NCBI GenBank assembly: GCA_030835065.1
Contig: JAUQWR010000426.1
Span: 1-5,255, forward strand
DNA length: 5,255 nucleotides
From: Candidatus Kapaibacterium sp.
GTDB taxonomy: Bacteria > Bacteroidota > Ignavibacteria > Kapaibacteriales > UBA2268
Reading direction: 5' to 3'
Numbering within the stretch: the stretch's first letter is position 1; every line of letters starts with the position of its first letter. The position numbers and the translations under genes were made by a program. Positions 1 through 5,255 of this stretch are shown here, piece after piece. The notes below the pieces were generated by a model, which was not told the origin of the DNA, made no database searches, and worked only from the letters and a program-made list of their open reading frames with translations.

Positions 1-254
1 AATCACATATTCAAGATGGTACATTTATTAAATTGCGTGAAGTAACATTCGAATACCGTTGGAAAGGATTGACAGATTGGAATGTACAAGCAGTATTATT
101 CTCCTTCTCGGCACGTAACTTATTTACAATTACAGACTATGATGGATATGATCCGGAAGTAAATACCTTCTCTGCAGCTGAAGGCCGCGGATTTGACTAC
201 TTTACACTACCTCAAATTCGTTCATACAGATTCGGTATATCAATCGTATATTAA
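1..254 (+). CDS. SusC/RagA-family TonB-dependent outer-membrane receptor, C-terminal 83 residues (5' end outside window)
   Basis: This is the C-terminal end of a large outer-membrane beta-barrel that imports oligomeric nutrients using TonB-supplied energy. The reading frame is open from base 3; TTG at 33 is an internal leucine codon, not a start. Visible hallmarks of the SusC family are the stretch DGTFIKLREVTFEY, then NLFTITDYDGYDPEVN, then GRGFDYFTLPQIRSYRFGIS, ending in an aromatic residue (SIVY). A C-terminal aromatic residue is the usual recognition signal for the barrel-assembly machinery. Family members are about 1000 residues long, so the plug, the TonB box and most of the barrel lie outside the window. 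The stop codon is 12 bases before the SusD-type lipoprotein gene, the standard susC-susD arrangement. The substrate cannot be inferred from this fragment. Confidence 0.92.
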   Translation, partial: SHIQDGTFIKLREVTFEYRWKGLTDWNVQAVLFSFSARNLFTITDYDGYDPEVNTFSAAEGRGFDYFTLPQIRSYRFGISIVY

Positions 255-255
255 T

Positions 256-261
256 AGGAGG
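256..261 (+). promoter_or_regulatory. Strong Shine-Dalgarno sequence for the susD-type gene
   Basis: AGGAGG lies directly after the stop codon of the receptor gene and five bases before the ATG at 267. This fixes the start of the lipoprotein gene and suggests that ribosomes ending on the receptor gene restart here. Such strong sites are uncommon in classical Bacteroidota, and the HMA and miaB genes of this window have no comparable motif. Confidence 0.75.
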
Positions 262-266
262 CAAAA

Positions 267-1619
267 ATGAAAGCATTGAATAAAATAAACTTGAAGATTT
301 TTTCCGCATTACTTCTTTTAGCCGGAATTTTAGCTTCCTGCGGAATTGATGACAACGTCAATAATTCGCCAAATGCGATTAACGAAGAAAATATTAAATC
401 TGCTGAAGGTATTAAAGCATTGACTGTAGCTTTGCAAACTGCTGTTGCAGATTTTTATTCTGGCGATAGGTCTAGAGTTACATCTATTTGGACACAGCAA
501 ATGTGTGCTCCTGATGGTTTGGGTAGATCTCAACCTGTAGCTTGGAACTCTTATGCTATGGAAGAAGATGGTCCGGTAAATGATATGTGGTTGATTGCAT
601 ATCGTGGTATCAGAATTGCAAACGATATTATTAAATATACTCCTGAAGTAAGTTTTGGTACTGAAACTGATAAATATCGCTCTACTTTTCTTGGTATTGC
701 TAAGACTTACAAAGGTCTTATGCTGGCTGAATTAGCTGCTTTTTATGGTTCAATTCCGATTGAAATCAAAGGATTGGAAGCTCCAAAATTTGTAAAACAA
801 AGAGATGCTTATAATGAAGCAATAAAATTGTTTGATGAAGCAATCGAGCATTTCAAAAATACAACAGATTTAGAGCAAGACCTTAACTATGGCGGTGATG
901 GTGCAAAATGGACTGCTGCTGTCAATTCACTAAAAGCTCGTTATTACTTGCATCTTTCTGATTACGCTAAAGCATTGGCTGCTGCTCAATCAGGTATTCA
1001 AGCTAAAGGCGAAGGAAATGATCTTTTTGGTCCTTATTTTGAACAAGCAGGTCAGTATTCTCCTTGGGGTCACTGGAGCTTGACAGAAGCTGGCGAACCA
1101 ATTCGTGGCGAAAAGACATTGGTAGATTTGTTGAAAGCTGAAGCAGGCGATTCACGTCTTGCTGAATATTTCAAATCGAATGATGCAGGCAACTATTGGG
1201 GCTATGCACAATTTGAAGAAGCTACAAATCCAGCAGAATCAAATACTGAATTGATAGTTTCGATGAATAAATATGCTGGCTATGGAGTTTGGTTCCCACT
1301 TATCAGCCGTGACGAAACATTGTTGATTATGGCTGAATGTAAAGAACGTACCGGTGGCGATGGCAGCGGAGAATTAAACGTAATCCGTACTCAAGCCGGA
1401 TTGGCAAACTATACTGGCAATGATAAAATTGGTGAAATTTTGAAACAAAAATTTATCCAATTATTCCTCGAAGGTCAAGCTTATCATGATATGCGCAGAA
1501 CAAAGACTTTGCCTAATGGCGAAGTACCTATCAGATGGTCATATCCTATAAGCGAAAAGAATGCAAATCCTAATGTTCCAAAGGATGCAGATAATTTGAT
1601 TGAAATATGGTCCAAATAA
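267..1619 (+). CDS. SusD/RagB-family nutrient-binding outer-membrane lipoprotein
   Basis: This 450-residue surface lipoprotein should act as the lid over the SusC-type barrel encoded just upstream, capturing substrate at the outer face of the outer membrane. It begins with a basic segment and a hydrophobic stretch (residues 11-22), then the lipobox LASC with the acylated Cys25. An acidic, Asn-rich linker follows (GIDDNVNNSPN). The C-terminal part carries SusD-family signatures: LEGQAYHDMRRTK (about 401-413) and RWSYPISEKNANPNVP (about 423-438). The latter pattern resembles the SusD-like_2 branch more than Bacteroides SusD itself. At 450 residues it is slightly short for the family but looks complete. 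The start is supported by AGGAGG at 256-261. It is co-transcribed with the receptor gene and ends the visible operon. The ligand could be a glycan, peptide or other oligomer; no neighbouring enzyme identifies it. Confidence 0.93.
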   Translation: MKALNKINLKIFSALLLLAGILASCGIDDNVNNSPNAINEENIKSAEGIKALTVALQTAVADFYSGDRSRVTSIWTQQMCAPDGLGRSQPVAWNSYAMEEDGPVNDMWLIAYRGIRIANDIIKYTPEVSFGTETDKYRSTFLGIAKTYKGLMLAELAAFYGSIPIEIKGLEAPKFVKQRDAYNEAIKLFDEAIEHFKNTTDLEQDLNYGGDGAKWTAAVNSLKARYYLHLSDYAKALAAAQSGIQAKGEGNDLFGPYFEQAGQYSPWGHWSLTEAGEPIRGEKTLVDLLKAEAGDSRLAEYFKSNDAGNYWGYAQFEEATNPAESNTELIVSMNKYAGYGVWFPLISRDETLLIMAECKERTGGDGSGELNVIRTQAGLANYTGNDKIGEILKQKFIQLFLEGQAYHDMRRTKTLPNGEVPIRWSYPISEKNANPNVPKDADNLIEIWSK

Positions 1620-1627
1620 AAAAAAAA

Positions 1628-1656
1628 TTGCCCCGGAGTCTCTCAATCCGGGGCAA
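1628..1656 (-). terminator. Intrinsic terminator of the HMA-domain gene
   Basis: There is a perfect 10-bp inverted repeat: TTGCCCCGGA at 1628-1637 and TCCGGGGCAA at 1647-1656, with a 9-base loop. Read on the minus strand, the hairpin is followed by a run of at least seven T (complement of the A-run 1621-1627). It lies about 40 bases beyond the HMA stop codon. Read on the plus strand it is followed by AAAACT rather than a T-run, so as an intrinsic terminator it is oriented for the minus-strand gene. For the susD transcript it could still form a stabilising 3' hairpin. Confidence 0.8.
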
Positions 1657-1660
1657 AACT

Positions 1661-1677
1661 AATCCTTATAAAGGATT
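1661..1677. repeat. Small inverted repeat in the convergent intergenic gap
   Basis: AATCCTT at 1661-1667 and AAGGATT at 1671-1677 form a 7-bp perfect stem with a 3-base loop. It lies four bases from the terminator hairpin, so the convergent gap holds two tandem hairpins. No T-run follows on either strand. It may only add to the terminator structure. Confidence 0.3.
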
Positions 1678-1695
1678 GGTTATGGGATTAATATT

Positions 1696-2052
1696 TTAAT
1701 TTGACATCAGGTTTTTTTCACCTGAGTTTTTATCGCCTGCTTTATTATCAGCAGGCTTTTCTTTTATATACTCTGCTGTATAGCCAAGGTCTTTTATTTT
1801 TTGCGAAATTTTTTCTACGTCTATTTTTGTTTCATCAAATTTAACAGTTAAAACTTTCTCTTCCAAGTTTAAATCTGCGGATTTGACACCATCAAAATCT
1901 TTTACTGCAGATTCTATCTTATTCTTGCACATCCAAGAAAATGCACTTGTTTTGATTTTTGCTTCTTTTACTGTGTCTGCTGCAAAAATTTGATTGGAAA
2001 ATAATACAGTCATTAATACTGCAAATATACTGCTTAATAATATCTTTTTCAT
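1696..2052 (-). CDS. Secreted heavy-metal-associated (HMA) domain protein with a degenerate metal site
   Basis: This is a 118-residue exported protein. A signal peptide occupies residues 1-24 or 25: KK, a hydrophobic core, and a probable cleavage site at IFA/AD. Residues about 29-97 form one HMA (ferredoxin-like, CopZ/MerP-type) domain. Its visible hallmarks are KIKTSAFSWMCKNKIESAV (32-50), GVKSADLNLEEKVLTVKFD (55-73), and IKDLGYTAEYI (86-96). Related Bacteroidota proteins have TSAxCxMCK at the metal loop. Here the first cysteine is Ser39, leaving only Cys42 (SWMC instead of CxxC). A hydrophilic low-complexity tail (98-118) follows, without the cysteines that some relatives carry at the C terminus. 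No copper ATPase, metal regulator or mer gene is adjacent. It may bind copper(I) or another soft metal weakly, bind through a partner, or have lost metal binding. No clear Shine-Dalgarno is seen, only GGGTG about 5 bases upstream. Confidence 0.82.
   Translation of the reverse strand: MKKILLSSIFAVLMTVLFSNQIFAADTVKEAKIKTSAFSWMCKNKIESAVKDFDGVKSADLNLEEKVLTVKFDETKIDVEKISQKIKDLGYTAEYIKEKPADNKAGDKNSGEKNLMSN
1707..1731 (+). terminator. Weak plus-strand terminator-like hairpin inside the HMA gene 3' end
   Basis: TCAGGT (1707-1712) pairs with ACCTGA (1720-1725) around a 7-base loop. GTTTTT follows on the plus strand. It is antisense to the HMA C-terminal tail codons. The stem is only 6 bp, so this is weak support for a site that stops susCD read-through. 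Confidence 0.25.
1735..1765 (+). terminator. Candidate plus-strand terminator for the susCD transcript, inside the HMA gene 3' end
   Basis: GCCTGCT (1735-1741) pairs with AGCAGGC (1750-1756) around an 8-base loop. The hairpin is followed by TTTTCTTTT at 1757-1765, the layout of a Rho-independent terminator on the plus strand. It lies about 115 bases beyond the susD stop and overlaps, on the opposite strand, codons for the hydrophilic tail of the HMA protein. The gap itself has no plus-strand T-tract terminator, so this is the best visible place for the susCD mRNA to end. The call rests on structure alone. Confidence 0.4.
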
Positions 2053-2337
2053 TTATACACCCAATTAAAATTACAAAATCAATCAACTTACATTCAATAT
2101 TACGCAGGCATTTTTATTAAGTTTCAATTATTTGTGGAAAACTTTGAATTATTTTGAAAATTAATTTAAAAAATGCTTTTAAATTTTTATTCTCAACAAA
2201 TTATTAAATAAATTATTAGAAAACTATTGTATTATATAGAGTTTTTGTAGTGACGGACTTGCTTTGAATCAGAGTTCTTTAGTCTTTGTAATGAAAATTA
2301 TCATAAAAACTAATATAAAGATTTATGAATAAATTAT
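2053..2337. other. AT-rich intergenic stretch between the HMA gene and the miaB terminator
   Basis: I see no open reading frame of credible length, no tRNA and no known RNA family here. It should hold the minus-strand HMA promoter, because miaB upstream is closed by its own terminator. It contains a short direct repeat, AAATTATTA at 2198-2206 and 2210-2218 (12-base period). There is also a somewhat less AT-rich patch at about 2249-2290, and an isolated TATAAT on the minus strand at 2231-2236 without a matching -35 box. Confidence 0.6.
2097..2127 (-). promoter_or_regulatory. Possible promoter of the HMA-domain gene
   Basis: On the minus strand, TTGAAA (2122-2127) is followed after 19 bases by TAATAT (2097-2102). 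This resembles -35 and -10 boxes of a housekeeping promoter and would give a leader of about 40 bases before the ATG at 2052. The spacer is longer than ideal and such matches are frequent in AT-rich DNA. Bacteroidota also use a different consensus, so this is only a candidate. Confidence 0.2.
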
Positions 2338-2373
2338 AAAAAAATCATGATCAATTAATTTATCATGATTTTT
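2338..2373 (-). terminator. Intrinsic terminator of miaB (possibly bidirectional)
   Basis: AAAAATCATGAT (2340-2351) and ATCATGATTTTT (2362-2373) form a perfect 12-bp stem around a 10-base loop, starting about 22 bases beyond the miaB stop codon. Read on the minus strand, the hairpin ends in seven T (complement of 2338-2344), as expected for an intrinsic terminator. The stem is AT-rich, so it is weaker than the one at 1628-1656. The plus-strand side also ends in five T. Confidence 0.65.
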
Positions 2374-2395
2374 ATAAACGGATATTTTTGTGCAA

Positions 2396-3751
2396 TTATT
2401 CGACAATCTCGCCAAATAAAGTAGCAGAGCTAGATCGCTTGATTTTTACATTCACATAGTCGCCTTGCGAAAATTTTGCATCAGGATTAGGAAAAATTAC
2501 TACTTTGTTTGTATCGGAGCGTCCCATCCAATCTTCCGGATTTCTCTTGCTTGGGCATTCGACTAATACTCTGTGTATGTTGCCTTTTTCGTGATGATTA
2601 ATTTCCTTAGCAATTTTATTTTGCAAGTCAATAATTTCATTCAATCTTCTAAGTTTTTCTTCTTCAGGAATATCATCAGGCATATCAAATGCTTTTGTAT
2701 TTTCGCGAGGAGAATACTTAAACATAAATGCACCTGAATATTTTACTTCTTGGAGCAAGCTTAAAGTAAGTTGGTGATCTTCTAAAGTTTCGCCCGGAAA
2801 TCCAGCAATAATATCTGTAGTGATAGCAATATTAGGCATGAGTTCGCGAATTTTTGAAATTCTGCCAAGGTAATGTTCACGATTATAGCCTCTGTTCATC
2901 ATTTTCAGAACTCTATCCGAACCGCTTTGAACAGGCAGGTGAATGTGTTTGCAAATATTATCATGCGAAGCCATTACTTCTATCAACCTATCACTCATAT
3001 CGCGAGGATGCGAAGTAGTGTATCTAATTCTAACCTGAGGCACAGCAATAGCACAATCAGAAATTAGATCGGCAAAATCTTTGTTTAATTCTTTATCGTG
3101 GTAGCTATTCACGTTTTGGCCCAGCAGAGTGATTTCTTTGAAACCTTTTGCAGCAAGCGAAGCAACTTCTTCGACAATAGAAGTATGAGAGCGTGAGCGT
3201 TCACGTCCTCTTGTATAGGGCACAACACAATAGGAGCAGAAATTGTTGCATCCTCTCATAATAGATAGCCAGGCATTAACACCATCAGTACGCAAAGGGA
3301 TAATGTCTTCGTAGGTTTCTACTTTGCTAAGCTCGACAGCAACACCTTTTACTCCGCCCATAGCATGCTCAAGAAGAATGGGAAGCTTTCTATATTCATC
3401 GGGTCCGACAACAATACTAACTATATCTTGAATATCTATAAGTCTTTCGTTAAATCTTTCCGCCATGCAACCTATTACTCCAACAATCAGCTTGTTTTTT
3501 CTCTTTTTAAATTTTTGAGAAAAATGAGTAAGGCGCTTAAAAATTCTAGATTCAGCATTTTCTCTGACCGAGCAAGTATTGAGCAGAACCGCATCGGCAT
3601 TATCTATATTATCGGTAGTTTCCCAGCCATGTTCGCGCATAATACCCGAAACAATTTCGGTATCGTTCAAATTCATCTGGCAGCCGTAGGTTTCGATATA
3701 TAGTTTATATGTTTCAGTCATTTCCATAATATTTTGAAAACAATTATTCAT
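2396..3751 (-). CDS. miaB: tRNA-2-methylthio-N6-dimethylallyladenosine synthase MiaB
   Basis: This cytoplasmic radical-SAM enzyme adds a methylthio group to C2 of N6-isopentenyladenosine at position 37 of tRNAs reading UNN codons, after MiaA has acted. The 451 residues show the full family layout. The N-terminal methylthiotransferase domain has Cys24 (YGCQMN), Cys60 (NTCSVRENAE) and Cys95 (GCMAER), which hold the auxiliary [4Fe-4S] cluster. The radical-SAM core has Cys168, Cys172 and Cys175 (RGCNNFCSYC), then VVPYTRGRERSRS, LLGQNVNSY and LPVQSGSDRVLKMMNRGY. A TRAM RNA-binding domain occupies about 385-451. NTCSVRENAE and the CNNFCSYCVVPYTRG context favour MiaB over MtaB or RimO. The length is normal. 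The start is uncertain: ATG codons at 3751, 3727 and 3721 all lack a Shine-Dalgarno, and the later two would give a more typical short N terminus. It is transcribed alone, divergently from the permease gene. Confidence 0.97.
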   Translation of the reverse strand: MNNCFQNIMEMTETYKLYIETYGCQMNLNDTEIVSGIMREHGWETTDNIDNADAVLLNTCSVRENAESRIFKRLTHFSQKFKKRKNKLIVGVIGCMAERFNERLIDIQDIVSIVVGPDEYRKLPILLEHAMGGVKGVAVELSKVETYEDIIPLRTDGVNAWLSIMRGCNNFCSYCVVPYTRGRERSRSHTSIVEEVASLAAKGFKEITLLGQNVNSYHDKELNKDFADLISDCAIAVPQVRIRYTTSHPRDMSDRLIEVMASHDNICKHIHLPVQSGSDRVLKMMNRGYNREHYLGRISKIRELMPNIAITTDIIAGFPGETLEDHQLTLSLLQEVKYSGAFMFKYSPRENTKAFDMPDDIPEEEKLRRLNEIIDLQNKIAKEINHHEKGNIHRVLVECPSKRNPEDWMGRSDTNKVVIFPNPDAKFSQGDYVNVKIKRSSSATLFGEIVE

Positions 3752-3859
3752 AAAATTGCTAAACTAAGAAAAAAAATTAAGCTAACCTAAAACTAATAGC
3801 ATGAGTTATAAGAATGATAATTAAAAATTAGTTTATGAAAATAAACAATAATTAATTTA

Positions 3860-3888
3860 TTAACAGGATAATATTTTTTAAATTAAAT
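3860..3888 (+). promoter_or_regulatory. Possible promoter of the permease gene
   Basis: TTAACA (3860-3865) and TTAAAT (3883-3888) are separated by 17 bases and resemble -35 and -10 boxes (five and four of six matches). They would give a leader of about 20 bases before the ATG at 3913. The whole 161-base divergent gap is very AT-rich, so chance matches are expected. I found no convincing promoter for miaB on the other strand. Confidence 0.22.
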
Positions 3889-3903
3889 TAGTTGAAATAA
3901 AAG

Positions 3904-3908
3904 AAAGG
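3904..3908 (+). promoter_or_regulatory. Ribosome binding site for the permease gene
   Basis: AAAGG lies four bases before the ATG at 3913. It is a modest Shine-Dalgarno match and favours this ATG over the next in-frame one at 3940. Confidence 0.4.
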
Positions 3909-3912
3909 TAAT

Positions 3913-5255
3913 ATGCAGAACAATAGTACACAGCCAAAGATGTTGGCACAGCTCGGATTGTTTACAACAACAGCAATAGTAGTCGGGGCAGTAATAGGTT
4001 CCGGAATATTTAAGAAGCCGGCATTAATGGCTTTGAATGTAGGATCTCCAGAAGTAATGATGGCTATTTGGGTAATAACCGGATTAGTTACATTATTCGG
4101 AGCACTGACAAATGCTGAGATTGCAGGAATGATTACTGCAACTGGCGGGCATTATATATTTTTCAAAGAAATGTATGGCGAATTGACAGCATATTTATAT
4201 GGTTGGTCAATTTTTGCAGTAATTCAAACTGGATCTATTGCTTCAATAACTTATGTATTTTCTGAATATACACAGTATTTTATACAGTTGCCTAGGTTTG
4301 CACCTGAGATAGAGCGGGCTTGGGATTTGTTTATCCCATTTATTGGGCATATTTATCCTTTAGAAAATATTGGCGTAAAGGTGCTAACTATATTGCTTAT
4401 CAATTCTTTGTCTATAGTGAATTTTTTTGGTGTGAAGCTAGGTGGAAGAGTATCTGCATTCTTTTCTGTAGCCAAGGTAGCTGCCATTTTAGTTTTAGTA
4501 TTTGCTTGTTTCTTTATTGCTGATGGAAATTGGGGCAATTATACAAGTGATTCTGTAAGGTTTGCATCAGGCGATTTTTCGTTTTTCGCAGGGATTGTAG
4601 CTGCATTTTCTGCTGCGTTTTGGGCTTATGACGGATGGAATAATATTACTTATATAGCAGGTGAAGTAAAAAATCCACAAAGAACTATACCACTTGCATT
4701 GACTTTCGGTACAATAATAATTATTGCAGTTTATCTTTTGATTAATATGGCATTCCTATATGTATTGCCTATCGACGAAATGTCTAAATCAACATTAGTA
4801 GCTGCAGATGCTGCCAGAAAAGCTATGGGTGCAATCGGTGGTGCATTTGTAGCAATGGCAGTAATGATTTCAACATTTGGCACTTCGAATGGAACCATTA
4901 TGGTAAGTGCTCGTGTGTATTTTGCAATGGCAGAGCGAAAAATGTTTTTTTCGCCTATTGCCAATCTTCATCCAAAATTTAGAACACCGGCTAATGCTTT
5001 GTTTATACAAGCATTTTGGGCATCCATGCTTGTAATTAGTGGTACTTTTGATATACTTACGGATATGTTGATTTTTGTAAGTTGGATTTTCTATGCATTT
5101 GGTGCTATGGGCGTATTTGTATTAAGAAAGAAAAGGCCTGATGCACATAGACCATATAAAGTGATTGGCTATCCAATTTTACCTATGGTATTTGTTTTGT
5201 TCGCATTTACTTTTGTAATACTGACTTTATATAATGATATTAGTTTATATTATTC
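3913..5255 (+). CDS. APC-superfamily amino-acid permease, LAT/SteT-like (3' end outside window)
   Basis: This is a polytopic inner-membrane transporter, probably an amino-acid antiporter or uptake system. From ATG at 3913, 447 codons are open to the window edge with no stop. The first helix carries the substrate-binding glycine motif [13 protein letters not shown] (residues 24-36). [24 protein letters not shown] (237-260) is the helix 6 and following loop signature typical of the LAT family and bacterial SteT/YfnA-type proteins. [15 protein letters not shown] (about 332-346) and [11 protein letters not shown] (353-363) are the conserved cytoplasmic segment after helix 8. Hydrophobic segments continue to about residue 438, consistent with twelve helices. 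Relatives are about 440-510 residues, so only a short C-terminal piece should be missing. The substrate cannot be assigned: serine/threonine or other neutral amino acids are plausible. It is divergent from miaB, with no functional link apparent. Confidence 0.87.
   Translation, partial: MQNNSTQPKMLAQLGLFTTTAIVVGAVIGSGIFKKPALMALNVGSPEVMMAIWVITGLVTLFGALTNAEIAGMITATGGHYIFFKEMYGELTAYLYGWSIFAVIQTGSIASITYVFSEYTQYFIQLPRFAPEIERAWDLFIPFIGHIYPLENIGVKVLTILLINSLSIVNFFGVKLGGRVSAFFSVAKVAAILVLVFACFFIADGNWGNYTSDSVRFASGDFSFFAGIVAAFSAAFWAYDGWNNITYIAGEVKNPQRTIPLALTFGTIIIIAVYLLINMAFLYVLPIDEMSKSTLVAADAARKAMGAIGGAFVAMAVMISTFGTSNGTIMVSARVYFAMAERKMFFSPIANLHPKFRTPANALFIQAFWASMLVISGTFDILTDMLIFVSWIFYAFGAMGVFVLRKKRPDAHRPYKVIGYPILPMVFVLFAFTFVILTLYNDISLYY

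Noticed and set aside
33..35. TTG as start of a 73-residue protein
   Set aside because: The frame is open back to base 3 and the upstream residues continue the SusC-family motif, so this is an internal leucine codon.
330..533. 67-codon open frame on the minus strand
   Set aside because: It is entirely antisense to the well-supported susD-type gene and its product has no recognisable family features.
2131..2142. TGTGGAAAA, resembling a DnaA box and hinting at a replication origin
   Set aside because: It is a single imperfect match with no cluster of boxes and no dnaA, dnaN or other origin-type neighbour.
2198..2218. Two copies of AAATTATTA with a 12-base period, considered as an iteron or CRISPR-like array
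   Set aside because: There are only two short, low-complexity copies and no spacer structure or associated gene.
2873..3067. 64-codon open frame on the plus strand
   Set aside because: It is antisense to the conserved radical-SAM core of miaB, with no family resemblance.
3365..3703. 112-codon open frame on the plus strand
   Set aside because: It is antisense to the conserved N-terminal half of miaB. The translation is a shadow of that gene and no start signal supports it.
4320..4538. Overlapping short open frames on both strands
   Set aside because: Both lie inside the continuous permease frame that runs from 3913 to the edge, which has clear LAT-family motifs on both sides.
4731..4964. 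77-codon open frame on the minus strand
   Set aside because: It is antisense to permease helices 7-8 and the following loop; its composition is that of a shadow frame.

Overview
The window is AT-rich bacterial DNA. It holds the end of an outer-membrane nutrient-uptake operon, a small periplasmic heavy-metal-associated (HMA) protein, the tRNA-modifying enzyme MiaB, and a nearly complete amino-acid permease that runs off the right edge. The adjacent SusC/SusD-type pair places the organism in the Bacteroidota or a close relative in the Bacteroidota-Chlorobiota-Ignavibacteriota group. A strong Shine-Dalgarno sequence before susD is unusual for classical Bacteroidota, so a deeper-branching member is possible; this is an inference, not a demonstrated assignment.

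Layout. Bases 1-254 (+) are the last 83 codons of a SusC/RagA-type TonB-dependent receptor. Twelve bases later comes a complete SusD/RagB-type lipoprotein gene (267-1619, +). The pair would form an outer-membrane 'pedal-bin' importer, with the lipoprotein as lid and the receptor as barrel. The substrate cannot be read from this end, and no carbohydrate-active enzyme follows. The susD gene converges on the HMA-domain gene (1696-2052, -). The gap between them carries a strong intrinsic terminator for the minus-strand gene, and plus-strand terminator-like hairpins lie inside the 3' end of the HMA gene.

A 343-base AT-rich gap (2053-2395) holds the miaB terminator at its right end and probably the HMA promoter at its left end. 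miaB (2396-3751, -) is complete, with all six cluster-binding cysteines. A 161-base gap with divergent starts separates it from an APC-superfamily permease (3913 to the edge, +), of which 447 codons are visible.

The genes form at least three separate transcription units: susCD, HMA, and miaB, with the permease on its own to the right. There is no sign of a mobile element, CRISPR array, RNA gene or defence system, and I found no convincing undescribed system. The most interesting detail is the HMA protein, in which the first metal-binding cysteine of the CxxC site is a serine.
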